Below are positions 24,146 to 34,179 of a stretch of DNA of 64,000 nucleotides, piece by piece. A model generated the notes under the pieces. That model searched no databases, was not told the origin of the DNA, and saw only the letters and a list, made by a program, of their open reading frames with translations. The position numbers and the translations under genes are program-made. Numbering within the stretch: position 1 is the first letter of the stretch; every line of letters begins with the position of its first letter. Origin of the DNA: Gluconacetobacter liquefaciens (GTDB taxonomy: Bacteria > Pseudomonadota > Alphaproteobacteria > Acetobacterales > Acetobacteraceae); NCBI RefSeq assembly GCF_003350405.1, contig NZ_QQAW01000004.1, positions 186,001-250,000 of the forward strand, written 5' to 3'.

Positions 24146-25795
24146 ATGATGGTCGATAAAAGAGCACGGAAGGCAGCCATTGCCCTGGCGGTTGCGTGCA
24201 CCTATCAGAGTGCGCAGGCCTGCGCCGATACGCCGCCTGCCGTGGAGATCACCGTCGACGCTGCGGCGGAGCGCCATCCGATCAGCCCGTTGATCTACGG
24301 GGTCGATTTCGGTTCCTCCGCCGTCCTGCACGATCTTCGCGCACCGGTAACCCGCGCCGGCGGCAACAATTCCACTACGTACAACTGGCGTCTCGACGCC
24401 CGAAATTCCGGCGCCGACTGGTTTTACGAGAGCGTGCCATGTCCGCCGGATGAGCCCACCCTCCAGTTCGGGCCACGCTTCGTCGCCGCGGCCAGAAAAG
24501 GCGGCGCCATACCCATGGTGACGATTCCGATGATCGGCTGGACTGCGAAACTCGGTCCGAACCGTACGCGCCTCGCCAGCTTTTCCATCGCGAAATATGG
24601 GCCGCAGCAGGCACACGACGCCCAATGGTTTCCCGACGCGGGAAATGGCCGGGCCCCCGACGGCACGCCCATCCTCAACGGCGATCCGAATGATGCCCAG
24701 ACGCCGGACAGCCCCGCCAACGAACAGGCCCGCGTGCGGCGTCTGGCGCGCCGTTTCAGCGCCCATGACATACGTTACTATCTTCTCGATAGCGAACCGA
24801 GCCTCTGGCACAGCATCCATTACGACGTCCATCCCGTCGGCGCCCACGCAGAGGAGGTCGCGGACAAAGGCATTCTTTATTCCAAAGCGATCAAAAGCGC
24901 CGATCCTCATGGGCTGGTCGTAGGGCCCGAGGAATGGGGCTGGACGGGCTATCAATATAGCGGGTTCGACCAGCAATACGGCACGAAGCACGGTCTGGCA
25001 CATACACCCGATCGGGAAAATCAGACACATGGTCTGGATTATGTTCCATGGCTGCTGGCGCAATGGAAAGCCGCCGGCCATCCGATCGACGTTTTCAGCC
25101 TGCATTTCTACCCGCAAAGCGGCGAATTTTCGGATTCCGATTCCCCCACTGTCGCACTTGCCCGCAATCGTTCAACCCGCGACCTCTGGGACCCGCACTA
25201 CAAGGACACAAGCTGGATCAACAGCGTGGTCGCCCTGATTCCGCTCATGCGGCAATGGGTGGACCAGTATTATTATCCAGGCACCCCCATTGCTCTGACA
25301 GAGTATAGCTGGGGCGGAGAGAAGCTGATGAACGGCGCCACGGCCGAAGCCGATCTGCTGGGCATCTTCGGTCGGGAAAAGCTCGATATCGCCATGCGCT
25401 GGACCGCCCCGGCACCAGGTACGCCCGTCTACAAGGCGATGAAGCTCTATCGCAATTACAACGACCGGGGTGACGGATTCGGAGAGACGAGCATCCAGGC
25501 CACAGTGCCCGATGCCGATCAGGTTTCCGCCTTCGCCGCCCTGCGCGCCAGAGACGGCGCAGCAACGGTGATGGTCATCAACAAGCAGCTCGACACCATG
25601 GCCGACGTCACACTGTCGCTGGCCCATCTGCCCGACAACGGCAAGGTGGAAACCTGGCAATTGGCGGATAACAGGATCGTCCACCTGGCGGACTCCCGCT
25701 ACACGAACGCCAGGTTGCACGCCTCCCTGCCCCGCCAGACCGTCACCCTGTTTCTCCTGCATCCCACCGGAAAGAGAAGCTCACACAAACAATGA
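24146..25795 (+). CDS. Exported glycoside hydrolase family 44 (endoglucanase/xyloglucanase-like)
   Basis: This 549-aa protein starts with an N-terminal signal (AIALAVACTYQSAQA) and continues as a GH44 catalytic domain. Family motifs in order are ISPLIYGVDFG (~46-56), RAGGNNSTTYNW (70-81), LLDSEPSLWHSIHYDVHP with the acid/base Glu217, and ALTEYSWGG with the nucleophile Glu386. A short beta-sandwich-like C-terminal part follows. GH44 enzymes cut internal beta-1,4-glucan bonds in cellulose derivatives and xyloglucan. The family is uncommon in acetic acid bacteria, where cellulose synthesis operons usually carry GH8. GAGG sits 8 bp before the ATG. The link with the upstream sulfotransferase is unexplained. 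Confidence 0.87.
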   Translation: MMVDKRARKAAIALAVACTYQSAQACADTPPAVEITVDAAAERHPISPLIYGVDFGSSAVLHDLRAPVTRAGGNNSTTYNWRLDARNSGADWFYESVPCPPDEPTLQFGPRFVAAARKGGAIPMVTIPMIGWTAKLGPNRTRLASFSIAKYGPQQAHDAQWFPDAGNGRAPDGTPILNGDPNDAQTPDSPANEQARVRRLARRFSAHDIRYYLLDSEPSLWHSIHYDVHPVGAHAEEVADKGILYSKAIKSADPHGLVVGPEEWGWTGYQYSGFDQQYGTKHGLAHTPDRENQTHGLDYVPWLLAQWKAAGHPIDVFSLHFYPQSGEFSDSDSPTVALARNRSTRDLWDPHYKDTSWINSVVALIPLMRQWVDQYYYPGTPIALTEYSWGGEKLMNGATAEADLLGIFGREKLDIAMRWTAPAPGTPVYKAMKLYRNYNDRGDGFGETSIQATVPDADQVSAFAALRARDGAATVMVINKQLDTMADVTLSLAHLPDNGKVETWQLADNRIVHLADSRYTNARLHASLPRQTVTLFLLHPTGKRSSHKQ

Positions 25796-25860
25796 CCTGT
25801 TGTCCTGACGTAACATTCTCTGCCGGCGCCGGAGCATTCCCACCGCAAGCCGGCCAGTCA

Positions 25861-25894
25861 AAAATTCTTTAATTTGTTGTTTTACAAGAATTTT
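25861..25894. repeat. AT-rich inverted repeat between convergent genes
   Basis: AAAATTCTT and AAGAATTTT are perfect 9-bp arms 16 bp apart, in the AT-rich gap between the GH44 gene and the convergent NUDIX gene. It may act as a weak bidirectional terminator. Confidence 0.4.
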
Positions 25895-25932
25895 CTTCCA
25901 ATTCAAACGTACACATTCAAACCGGCTCTACT

Positions 25933-26628
25933 CTAAGCGGATTTCCCGGCCCGATAGAGGTGGTAGGACAGCAGCGTCTTCGCGTCCGTACGCCCGATGC
26001 GCGGAATATCGTCCAGTTCGATCACATGCAGCCGGATCGGTTCATGCTCGGCCGCGTTTCCGGTCCGCCGCCCATCCAGCGCCCGCATCGTCGCCTCGTC
26101 GATATCCAGATCCACGGCATAAAGGGTAATCGCCTCGTCACACCCGCCGGGCGACGGCCATACCGTCGTCAGTTCCATCAACCGCTCGGCGGGCACGACC
26201 AGGTCGGGGCCGACTTCCTCGGCCAGCTCACGCAAGGCGGTGCTGACCAGATTTCCGCCATCCACCATCCCGGCCGGCAGCGCCAGCAGGTCAGGACAGG
26301 CCGCCGGCAGGCGCGGCTCGCAGGTCAGGATGGTACGCGCTGCGTGACCCGGGCAATGCAGCACCACCAGGACCGAGACCGCATCCCCACGCAACAACGC
26401 GGCACCAGGTACCTTCCGCCCCTCATGCCACGCATCGGCATCGACCAGGATGAATCCCACCCGCACCCCGAAAAAGACCACATCCCGTACCACCACCCGG
26501 CGCAGGTCGAAGCGCGCGGCCGCCTGTTCCAGCCAGCGGCGGAAATGCGCCGCCGCCAGCACGTCGCCCTGCCGGTCCTCCGGCACCCCGGCCGAGAACG
26601 CAATCGGAATCTGATCGACCGGCACCAT
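25933..26628 (-). CDS. NUDIX-domain hydrolase
   Basis: This 231-aa protein has a NUDIX domain in its second half. The box reads AGMVDGGNLVSTALRELAEE then VG: the metal-binding REx2EE core is intact, but the first Glu of the usual motif is Asn and the spacing is one residue short. The fold resembles ADP-ribose/ADP-sugar pyrophosphatases, which cleave nucleoside diphosphates linked to another group. The N-terminal ~100 residues (e.g. RRVVVRDVVFFGVRVGFI) are typical of that group. The ATG at 26628 follows GGAGGCAGCC and is preferred over the longer in-frame start. The substrate is unknown. Confidence 0.78.
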   Translation of the reverse strand: MVPVDQIPIAFSAGVPEDRQGDVLAAAHFRRWLEQAAARFDLRRVVVRDVVFFGVRVGFILVDADAWHEGRKVPGAALLRGDAVSVLVVLHCPGHAARTILTCEPRLPAACPDLLALPAGMVDGGNLVSTALRELAEEVGPDLVVPAERLMELTTVWPSPGGCDEAITLYAVDLDIDEATMRALDGRRTGNAAEHEPIRLHVIELDDIPRIGRTDAKTLLSYHLYRAGKSA

Positions 26629-26765
26629 GCGGCTGCCTCCTTTATAACGGGTCGCAACGTTACATGCGCCAGCCTGCCGCAATCCAATCCGTCCGACCAT
26701 CTTCCCCGACATCGCCCACAGGATTGTCCCCATTTCTGTGGATAACTCCAGAGGCCGGACCCAAG

Positions 26766-27113
26766 CTATTCGTACTCCCCGCGATGTTCCACTTCACGCC
26801 ACAGATGGACATAAAGCTGCGTATCGAACCGGGGCCTGATAAACATGCGCCGCACCGCGCCGAGACCTGTCGACGTGAAATAGGCACGCGGTGGCCCCTC
26901 ATCAGCCGCAACCCGCAACAGGCCGCGCGCGACCAGATCGCGGATCGAGGCCGGAATGCGCGGCTGGCCAGCCAATGGCCCGCTTTTCCATGTCGGCAGG
27001 ACAATACCCGCCGAAAGCGAGGGATTGCTGCCCGAATAGGTTCCGAAAACCCAGCGAATGAACCGTTCCTCGGAACGGGTCATGCCTGCATCAACCATTG
27101 TGAAGACCTGCAT
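26766..27113 (-). CDS. Small uncharacterised protein with winged-helix-like C-terminus
   Basis: I do not recognise a family for this 115-aa soluble protein. The segment IPASIRDLVARGLLRVAADE then PPRAYFTSTGLGAVRRMF reads like the recognition helix and wing of a winged-helix DNA-binding fold, so a regulatory role is possible. The start at 27113 is a guess; the frame stays open to 27236, where an upstream start would give 156 aa. It lies between the NUDIX gene (same strand) and a divergent MFS transporter. Confidence 0.5.
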   Translation of the reverse strand: MQVFTMVDAGMTRSEERFIRWVFGTYSGSNPSLSAGIVLPTWKSGPLAGQPRIPASIRDLVARGLLRVAADEGPPRAYFTSTGLGAVRRMFIRPRFDTQLYVHLWREVEHRGEYE

Positions 27114-27299
27114 TCTTGTTTTTTTTGCGTCCGCACGAACCGCCTTTTTCAGGTGGCCGACACCAGTTTCAAGGTCTGCATAACCGAAACGCAAGACATT
27201 ATTTGCCGAATCATGCGCAAGCCCGGCCCTTGACAAAGCATTAAGAACGCGGGCCGTGTCAGACAGATCAAATCACCCCCTACCGAACCAAGCCCCCCG

Positions 27300-28631
27300 A
27301 TGCCCCTGTCCCCAGCCCCGTCCCACACCGCCAGCCTGTCATGGAAAGACCTGCGTACACTGGTGCTCGCCGCACTGGGCGGCGCGCTGGAATTCTATGA
27401 TTTCGTCATCTTCGCCTATTTCGCGAAGATCATCGCCCAGCATTTCTTCCCCGCCAGCCAGCCCGACTGGCTGCGCCAGACCGAGACCTTCGGCCTCTTC
27501 GGCGCCGGCTATCTGGCACGGCCGCTGGGCGGGGTAATCATGGCGCATTTCGGCGACCTCCACGGGCGCAAGAAAATGTTCGCCTTCAGCGTGCTGCTGA
27601 TGGCAGCCCCCACCCTGCTGATCGGCCTGCTCCCCGGTTTCGACACGCTGGGCATAGGCGCACCGCTGGTGCTGCTGGTGCTGCGCATGGCCCAGGGGGC
27701 CGCCATGGGCGGGGAGGCACCGGGCGGCTGGGTCTTCGTCGTCGAACATGCCAGCGCCCGGCATACGGGCCTGGCCTGCGGCCTGCTCACCGGCGGCCTC
27801 ACAGCCGGCATGCTGATCGGCTCTCTGGTCGCGCTGGGCCTGAACGCGGCCCTGTCAGCCGCCGCGATCACCGATTGGGGGTGGCGCCTGCCGTTCATCC
27901 TGGGCGGCATATTCGGGCTGGTCGCCATGCGCCTGCGCCGCTGGCTGCACGAAACCCCCGTCTTCGCCGAAATGCAGGCCAACGATGCGCTGGCGCGTCA
28001 GGCGCCATTGCTGACGGTGCTGCGTGCCAGCCGCCGGGCGATCGTCCTTTCTGTCATCGGCACCTGGACGCTGACCGCCGCGATCGTCGTCCTGCTGCTG
28101 ATGATGCCGGCTCTGCTGCAAAGCCTGCACGGCTTCTCCCCCGCCAGCACCATGCGCGCCAGCCTGATCGCCACGCTGAGCATCACCATCGCTTCCGTGG
28201 CGATCGGGGCAGCGACCGACCGCTGGGGCCTGCACGGCGTAATCCCCCCGGTGATCGCACTGCTCATCGCCGGTGCCTGGGGTCTGTATGCGGTCGCGCC
28301 CGCGCATCCCTCATGGTTCATGGCATTCGCCGGCCTGGCCGGCATCGGCGCAGGTTATGTCAGCCTGGTGCCGATCGCGATGGTGCGGGCCTTCCCTCCG
28401 GCAATCCGCTTTTCCGGCCTCTCTTTCTCATACAACCTGTCTTACGCGGTCTTCGGCGGCCTGACGCCGGCCTGCGTCTCTGCACTGGTCGGGCACAACC
28501 CCACCGCGCCGGCCCTGTACGTCATCGTCATGGCCCTGATGGGCGGCATTGCCCTATGGGCCATGCCCGACGTCACACGCGCGCACGCACCGTTATCTCC
28601 CCGCGTCGGGCAAGGCGCCAGGCAGATATAA
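27300..28631 (+). CDS. MFS transporter, metabolite:H+ symporter type
   Basis: This 443-aa inner-membrane protein has about 12 transmembrane helices. The MFS signature between helices 2 and 3 is [10 protein letters not shown], and [18 protein letters not shown] is characteristic of the metabolite:H+ symporter group (relatives of ProP, KgtP and ShiA). The segment [18 protein letters not shown] near the N-terminus is also typical of this group. Substrates there are dicarboxylates, betaine or shikimate-like acids; the one here is unknown. No good ribosome site is visible. The adenine deaminase gene begins 34 bp downstream on the same strand, so a purine-related substrate is conceivable but unproved. 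Confidence 0.85.
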   Translation: MPLSPAPSHTASLSWKDLRTLVLAALGGALEFYDFVIFAYFAKIIAQHFFPASQPDWLRQTETFGLFGAGYLARPLGGVIMAHFGDLHGRKKMFAFSVLLMAAPTLLIGLLPGFDTLGIGAPLVLLVLRMAQGAAMGGEAPGGWVFVVEHASARHTGLACGLLTGGLTAGMLIGSLVALGLNAALSAAAITDWGWRLPFILGGIFGLVAMRLRRWLHETPVFAEMQANDALARQAPLLTVLRASRRAIVLSVIGTWTLTAAIVVLLLMMPALLQSLHGFSPASTMRASLIATLSITIASVAIGAATDRWGLHGVIPPVIALLIAGAWGLYAVAPAHPSWFMAFAGLAGIGAGYVSLVPIAMVRAFPPAIRFSGLSFSYNLSYAVFGGLTPACVSALVGHNPTAPALYVIVMALMGGIALWAMPDVTRAHAPLSPRVGQGARQI

Positions 28632-28665
28632 TGGACGCCACTGCCTGTTCGTGCTTAAGAACGAC

Positions 28666-30375
28666 ATGGCAAGCATCTCTCCCGACCTGATCGCCCGCCG
28701 CATTCGTCAGGGCAGTGGCGCCGAAGCACCGGATCTGGTCATCCGGGACGTCCGGCTGTTCGATCTGGTAACCGGCGCGCTCATCGAGACCGATATCGCA
28801 ATCTGCGGCGATACCATCGTCGGCACGCTGGACCGGTACGACGGCCCCAACGTCATCGACGGACGCGGCCGCATCGTCGTTCCCGGCTTCATCGACACCC
28901 ATCTGCATGTCGAATCGTCGCTGGTCACGCCGTTCGAATTCGAGCGCTGCGTGCTGCCCCACGGCGTCACCACCGCCATCTGCGACCCGCACGAAATGGC
29001 CAACGTCCTGGGCGTCCCGGCCCTGCGCTATTTCCTCGACGCCGCGACCCGCATGGTCATGGACCTGCGGGTCAACCTGTCGAGCTGCGTGCCGTCCTCG
29101 CCGGTCGAAACCTCCGGCGCCGTCCTGATGGCGGACGACCTGACCCCGCTGATGAATCACCCCAAGGTCATCGGCCTGGCGGAATTCATGAACATGCCCG
29201 GCGTGCTGTCCGGCGCCCCCGACTGCATGGACAAGCTGGCCGCCTTCGCGGGCCGCCATATCGACGGCCACGCCCCGCTGATGGGCGGCAAGAAGCTGAA
29301 CGGCTACCTGTCGGGCGGCATCTCCACCGACCACGAGGCCACCCGCGCCGACGAGGCACTGGAGAAGATCCGCAAGGGCATGACGGTCCTGATCCGCGAA
29401 GGATCGGTCTGCAAGGACCTGGCGGCGCTCGCCCCGCTGCTGACGGTCGAAACCTCCCCCTTCCTGGCTTTCTGCACCGACGACCGCAACCCGTTGGAAA
29501 TCGCGCATGAAGGCCATATCGACTTCCTGATCCGCAGCGCCATCGCGCGCGGCGTGCCACCACTGGCCGCCTATCGCGCCGCCAGCCTCACGGCGGCGCG
29601 CGCCTTCGGGCTGACCGATCGCGGCATGCTGGCGCCCGGCAAACGCGCCGACATCGTCTTCCTGGACGATCTGGAACGCTGCACGGTCTCCGATGTGCTC
29701 GCCGGCGGCCGCCCCATCGGGCCGGCACTGGACGAGCGCCAGCCGATCCCGGCCCCCGGCCGCAACAGCATCATCCTCAACCGGCCGGTCACGGCGGAAG
29801 ATTTCACGGTGCCCGGCAGCGGCGCCGGCCGTCCGGTCATGGGTATCGTCCCCGGCCAGATCATCACCACCTTCCTGACCGAAGACCTGTCCGAGACCGA
29901 AGGCCGCGTCCTGCCCGACATCGGGCGCGACATCGCCAAGGTCGCGGTCGTGGCGCGACACGGGCTGAACGGCAATATCGGCCGCGGCTTCGTGCAGGGT
30001 TTCGGCCTGCGTAGCGGCGCCCTGGCCTCATCGGTCGGCCATGACGCCCATAATATCTGCGTCGTCGGCGTCGATGATTCGGACATGGCGGCGGCGGTCA
30101 ACCGGCTGGCCGAAACCGGCGGCGGCTTCGTCATCGTCGAGGGCGGCGCGGTCCGCGCCGAACTCAACCTGCCGATCGCCGGCCTGATGAGCGACGCACC
30201 GTTCGAAACCGTGCGCGCGCAACTGGAAATCCTGCGCGCCGCAACGCGCGAGATGGGCGTGACGCTGGAAGAGCCATTCCTGCAACTGGCCTTCCTGCCC
30301 CTGCCGGTCGTGCCACACCTGAAGATCACCGATCACGGGCTGGTCGATGTCAGCCGAATGACCGTAATCGGCTGA
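28666..30375 (+). CDS. ade: Adenine deaminase
   Basis: This 569-aa amidohydrolase-superfamily adenine deaminase converts adenine to hypoxanthine and ammonia in purine salvage. The metal-binding HxH is in [18 protein letters not shown], followed by [23 protein letters not shown] and the later [10 protein letters not shown]. The C-terminal adenine-deaminase-specific domain is present ([19 protein letters not shown], then [14 protein letters not shown]). I chose the ATG at 28666 because the conserved part starts soon after; GTG at 28651 is an in-frame alternative. It may be cotranscribed with the MFS gene before it. Confidence 0.93.
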   Translation: MASISPDLIARRIRQGSGAEAPDLVIRDVRLFDLVTGALIETDIAICGDTIVGTLDRYDGPNVIDGRGRIVVPGFIDTHLHVESSLVTPFEFERCVLPHGVTTAICDPHEMANVLGVPALRYFLDAATRMVMDLRVNLSSCVPSSPVETSGAVLMADDLTPLMNHPKVIGLAEFMNMPGVLSGAPDCMDKLAAFAGRHIDGHAPLMGGKKLNGYLSGGISTDHEATRADEALEKIRKGMTVLIREGSVCKDLAALAPLLTVETSPFLAFCTDDRNPLEIAHEGHIDFLIRSAIARGVPPLAAYRAASLTAARAFGLTDRGMLAPGKRADIVFLDDLERCTVSDVLAGGRPIGPALDERQPIPAPGRNSIILNRPVTAEDFTVPGSGAGRPVMGIVPGQIITTFLTEDLSETEGRVLPDIGRDIAKVAVVARHGLNGNIGRGFVQGFGLRSGALASSVGHDAHNICVVGVDDSDMAAAVNRLAETGGGFVIVEGGAVRAELNLPIAGLMSDAPFETVRAQLEILRAATREMGVTLEEPFLQLAFLPLPVVPHLKITDHGLVDVSRMTVIG

Positions 30376-30629
30376 CCGAGGCCCCCGCAATCGCACGGCT
30401 CGCACGAAATTGAATCCCCCGCCGGCCGCGATGACACAGCAGGGACGGCACGGCTCCAACATCGCTCGATACGGGAAAAGACGCGGCCAGAACCTGTAGT
30501 TCCCATTGCGTAACGCCCCCCGCCGCCACCCTGCCACGGCGCGGAAAGACGCGTACAGGGCTTGCCAGCACCGGCATTTTTCAAACAGCCTCCGACGACC
30601 AGTTCCAAACCCCTCGATCGGACGCCCTC

Positions 30630-31841
30630 ATGCCCCTTGCTCCGGCGGATGCCGGCACGTTCATCACCCGCGCCAGCCCGGCCTATCGCCGCGCCGGGCT
30701 GGCTCTGTTCCTGGCGGGCTTCGCGACCTTCTCGCTGCTCTACTGCGTGCAGCCGCTGCTACCGGTCTTCTCCAGCCGGTTCGGCATCGGCGCGGCCAGC
30801 AGTTCGCTGTCGCTCTCCCTGTCCACCAGCGCCCTCGCCGTCGCTATCCTGCTCGCCGCCGCCCTGTCCGAACGCCTCGGCCGGCGCGACATCATGGCCC
30901 TGTCCATGATGCTGTCAGCCGTGCTGAACATCGCCGCGGCATGGGCACCGGTCTGGCCGGCCCTGCTGGTGGCCCGCCTGGCCGAGGGCTTCGTGCTGGG
31001 CGGCGTACCCGCCGTGGCGATGACCTACCTGGCCGAGGAGATCCACCCGCGCGAACTGGATCTGGCAATGGGCCTGTACGTCGCTGGTACCGCATTCGGC
31101 GGCATGATCGGCCGCGTGGGCACGGGCATCCTGACCGATGCGCTCTCCTGGCGCGCCGCCATGACCATCATCGGCGCTGCCGGCCTACTCGCCGCCCTCG
31201 GCTTCCTGGCGTTGCTGCCCCCCTCGCGCAATTTCGTCCGCCGACCGGGACTGAACGCGCGCCATCATCTCGCCTCCTGGGCACGCCACCTGCGGGACCC
31301 GGCGCTACCGGCCCTCTACGCCATCGGCTTCACGGTCATGGGCAGTTTCGTCACCATCTTCAACTATGCCGGCTACCGGTTGATGGCCCCGCCCTACAAT
31401 CTGGACCAGACCCGGCTGGGCCTGCTCTTTTCGGTCTATGTGTTCGGCATCCTGTCCTCGTCGGCGGCCGGCGCGCTGTCCGACCGTATGGGGCGCGGGC
31501 GCGTGCTCACGGCCGGCATCCTGATCATGGGCACCGGGATCATGCTGACCCTGCCACATGCCCTGCCCTGCGTCTTCCTCGGCATCGTGTTCCTGACGAT
31601 CGGCTTCTTCACCGCCCACGCGGTGGCCAGCGGCTGGGTAGGGCGCCTGGCGCGCATCGACCGGGGGCATGCAACGTCCCTCTACCTGCTGGCCTATTAT
31701 CTCGGCTCCAGCATCGCCGGCTCGATCGGCGGCTGGTGGTGGGCGGGCCTGGGATGGAACGGGGTCGCCGGTTTCACGCTGCTGCTGCTGGCCGGCGCAC
31801 TGGCCGCCGCCGCATGGCTACACCGGGTGGCCCGGTCCTGA
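30630..31841 (+). CDS. MFS transporter (YnfM/drug efflux-like)
   Basis: This 403-aa inner-membrane protein has about 12 helices. The MFS motif after helix 2 is ALSERLGRRDIMAL and the repeat in the second half is AGALSDRMGRGRVL. The pattern (FSLLYCVQPLLPVFSSRFG at the N-terminus and FVLGGVPAVAMTYLAEEI in helix 4) fits the YnfM-type branch, whose members are mostly putative drug or arabinose-type exporters. The substrate is unknown. A DUF1697 gene follows 13 bp on and is probably cotranscribed. The 254 bp before it shows no recognised site. Confidence 0.85.
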   Translation: MPLAPADAGTFITRASPAYRRAGLALFLAGFATFSLLYCVQPLLPVFSSRFGIGAASSSLSLSLSTSALAVAILLAAALSERLGRRDIMALSMMLSAVLNIAAAWAPVWPALLVARLAEGFVLGGVPAVAMTYLAEEIHPRELDLAMGLYVAGTAFGGMIGRVGTGILTDALSWRAAMTIIGAAGLLAALGFLALLPPSRNFVRRPGLNARHHLASWARHLRDPALPALYAIGFTVMGSFVTIFNYAGYRLMAPPYNLDQTRLGLLFSVYVFGILSSSAAGALSDRMGRGRVLTAGILIMGTGIMLTLPHALPCVFLGIVFLTIGFFTAHAVASGWVGRLARIDRGHATSLYLLAYYLGSSIAGSIGGWWWAGLGWNGVAGFTLLLLAGALAAAAWLHRVARS

Positions 31842-31854
31842 AAGGGGAGATCAC

Positions 31855-32370
31855 ATGACGGCCTATGTCGCCCTGCTGCGCGCGGTCAATGTCGGCGGCA
31901 CCGGCAAACTGCCGATGACAAGTCTGGCCACACTCTGCGCGGCCGCCGGGTTCTCGCGGGTGCAAACCTATATCGCCAGCGGCAACGTCGTCTTCCACAG
32001 CGACGAAACCGAAGAACAGGTCCGTACGGCGCTCGAAGACCGGCTCCATACGCATTGCGGCAAGCGCGTGGGCGTCATCGTCCGGACCGCATCCGAAATC
32101 GCGGCGATCGTGGCCCGAAATCCGTTCCCCGACCAGCCGGGCAACCGCGTCATGGCCCTGTTCGTCGATGCTCCCCTGCCGACCGACCCGATGGCAGGCG
32201 CCACCGGCGCGCAGGGCGAACAGGTCCGCCTGGGACAACGCGAATTATTCGTCTTCTACCCCAACGGCATGGCGAAGACCCGCCTGCGCCTCCCCAGCGA
32301 AAAGGCCGGAACCGCGCGCAACATGAATACGGTCGCCAGACTCGCTGAAATGGCTGCCGCCCTGAGGTAA
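31855..32370 (+). CDS. DUF1697 family protein
   Basis: This 171-aa soluble protein of the DUF1697 family has the typical opening YVALLRAVNVGGTGKLPM and SGNVVFHSDE near residue 41. A C-terminal TRLRLPSEKAGTARNMNTV is also family-like. No biochemical role is established. The start follows AGGGGAGATCAC, a strong ribosome site, close behind the MFS gene. Confidence 0.85.
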   Translation: MTAYVALLRAVNVGGTGKLPMTSLATLCAAAGFSRVQTYIASGNVVFHSDETEEQVRTALEDRLHTHCGKRVGVIVRTASEIAAIVARNPFPDQPGNRVMALFVDAPLPTDPMAGATGAQGEQVRLGQRELFVFYPNGMAKTRLRLPSEKAGTARNMNTVARLAEMAAALR

Positions 32371-32388
32371 AAGGCAGCAACCAGCCTC

Positions 32389-33608
32389 TCAGGCGGATTG
32401 GGCGTTACCCACCCTCAGGGCAAACAGCGCCAGCAGATAGACCAGCAATCCACCAACAGACAGCAGCGCCCCACCCATGCCAAGAGCGCCGTAGCCGAAC
32501 TGATGCGCCAGCAGAACGCTCCCCAGTACGGCACCCAGCGCGTTCGCGATGTTGAACGCAGAATGATTGAGCGACGCAGCCAGGGTCTGCGCCTCACCGG
32601 CGAAATCCATCAACCTCGTCTGCAATGCCGGCCCCAGCGCATTGAAGAAGGTCGGCACCAGAAAGACATCCGCCATCAACCCGATGCGACTATGCAGGAC
32701 GTAAGGCAGAACCAGCATGGTCCCGATACTGCCCACCAGTGCGATAAGCACCGCCGCATTCAGGTTGCGATCGACAATCCAGGCCCCGACATTCGCGCCC
32801 GCCAGCATGCCCGCGCCCCACAGCACCATATAGGCCATGGCCATCCATTCCGGCACATGGGTCACGTTATTCAGGATGCTGGTCAGGAAGGTATATAGCG
32901 TGAACATGCCGCCGAAACCGATGGCCGCCGTCAGCAGGGTCAGCAGCACCTGCGCGTTGGCCAGCCCCCGCAACTCCCCCAGCGGCGTCACGGCGCGGTC
33001 GGGTTTATCGGCCGGAATATACCGCCACACACCCAGCAGGGTCACGGCTCCCGCCAACCCGATCACGGCATAGGCAATCCGCCACCCGAGATGATCGGCA
33101 GCGAAAGTCGAGAACGGCGCCCCGATCAGCGTGGCGATCGCAATCCCCGACAGCACCCGGCCAACCGCCCAGCCCCGCCGCGAACGATCGACCATCGAAG
33201 CACCGATCAGCGCCGAAATCCCGAACAACGCACCATGCGGCAAGCCGGTGATGAAGCGGGCCACATCGACCAGTGCCGGCGTCGGCATCATGACGCTCAG
33301 AAAATTCCCGCAACAGAAGAACACGAACAGCGCCAGCAGAAGCTCCCGGCGTGAAAGGCGCGCGCCCAGAATGGTAAAGAGCGGCGCCCCCACCACCACC
33401 CCCAGCGCATAGGCCGTGATGGCATAGCCGGCCTCGGCTGCCGACACATGAAGCGACGCCGCAAACTGGGCAGCATCCCCATGATCGCAAACTCACCCGT
33501 GCCCACCACGAATGTGCCGAATGTCAGCGTCAGAAAGGCAAGCGCCGCGCCATGCGGCGGAGGGACTCGGGCAATACCGTGCCCGTCGGGAATCATCTCT
33601 GTCGACAT
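32389..33608 (-). pseudogene. MFS transporter (AraJ/YdhP-like) with a one-base frameshift
   Basis: The N-terminal part (33608 to about 33470) reads MSTEMIPDGHGIARV, then LTFGTFVVGTGEFAIMGMLP. The rest continues in another frame (33490 to 32389) as QFAASLHVSAAEAGYAITAY, then LGVVVGAPLF and about ten more helices. The two join smoothly if one C is added to the CCC run (GGG at 33468-33470 on the plus strand). The joined product would be about 406 aa, a normal AraJ-like sugar or drug exporter. Either the gene is inactivated or the base is a homopolymer read error. The neighbouring GlcG-type gene has the same kind of lesion. Confidence 0.8.
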
Positions 33609-33635
33609 CGGATCAGTCCAGGATTCTGCGATAAT

Positions 33636-34030
33636 TTACGAAAAGGCAGCCAGGGCCACGCGGCCGATGGCGATATCGTCTTCCGTCCTGGCGCCAGAGA
33701 CGCCGATACCCCCGATCACGACCCCGTCCTTGTCCCGTATGGCCAGGCCGCCACCAAAGCTGGTCAGTCCGCCATTGGTCAGTTCCAGGGAATAGGCCCC
33801 GCCCCCGGGCACGCGACCTGGGCAAACGCCGCGCTGTCCATATGAAACAGCGCGGCGGTCCTGGCCTTCTTGTGGCAGACGTCGATACACCCCAGCGCAA
33901 GTCCATCCATGCGCAGGAAGACAACCGGGTACCCCGCCGCATCCACGATGGACACACACACAACGACGCCCAGCCGCTCCGCCTCCGCATGGGCTGCGGC
34001 GAGCATGTGGGTGGCAGATGAAAGCTGCAT
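33636..34030 (-). pseudogene. GlcG/HbpS-family (DUF336) gene with a one-base frameshift
   Basis: The first part (34030 to ~33815) reads MQLSSATHMLAAAHAEAERL, GVVVCVSIVDAAGYPVVFLR and MDGLALGCIDVCHKKARTAA. The second part, in another frame, reads RVPGGGAYSLELTNGGLTSF, GGGLAIRDKDGVVIGGIGVS and GARTEDDIAIGRVALAAFS. Together they make an intact GlcG/HbpS protein of about 132 aa; one base appears lost near 33811-33822. The family includes heme-binding HbpS and glycolate-operon GlcG, usually of unclear function. It follows an IclR gene by 149 bp with an IclR-like operator between. Confidence 0.8.
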
Positions 34031-34123
34031 GAAAGAACGACCTCTGATGCTGTCAGGAAAGCGTGCCGCACTCTAATCCAGACAAGCGGACAGGGAATGG
34101 CCGTATCCCGCAATTCCGAATTT

Positions 34124-34140
34124 GTTCAATATCGTTGAAC
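34124..34140. promoter_or_regulatory. IclR-type operator upstream of the glcG-like gene
   Basis: GTTCAA-TATCG-TTGAAC is a perfect inverted repeat with 5-nt spacing, between the IclR gene and the glcG-like gene. It has the same half-sites as the palindrome in the blc promoter (55988-56005), which is also next to an IclR gene. It is therefore a good candidate site for the IclR protein at 34180-34872. Confidence 0.55.
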
Positions 34141-34179
34141 TTCTGCACCGCCACCACAGTGTGAGGGCGGCCCAAATCG

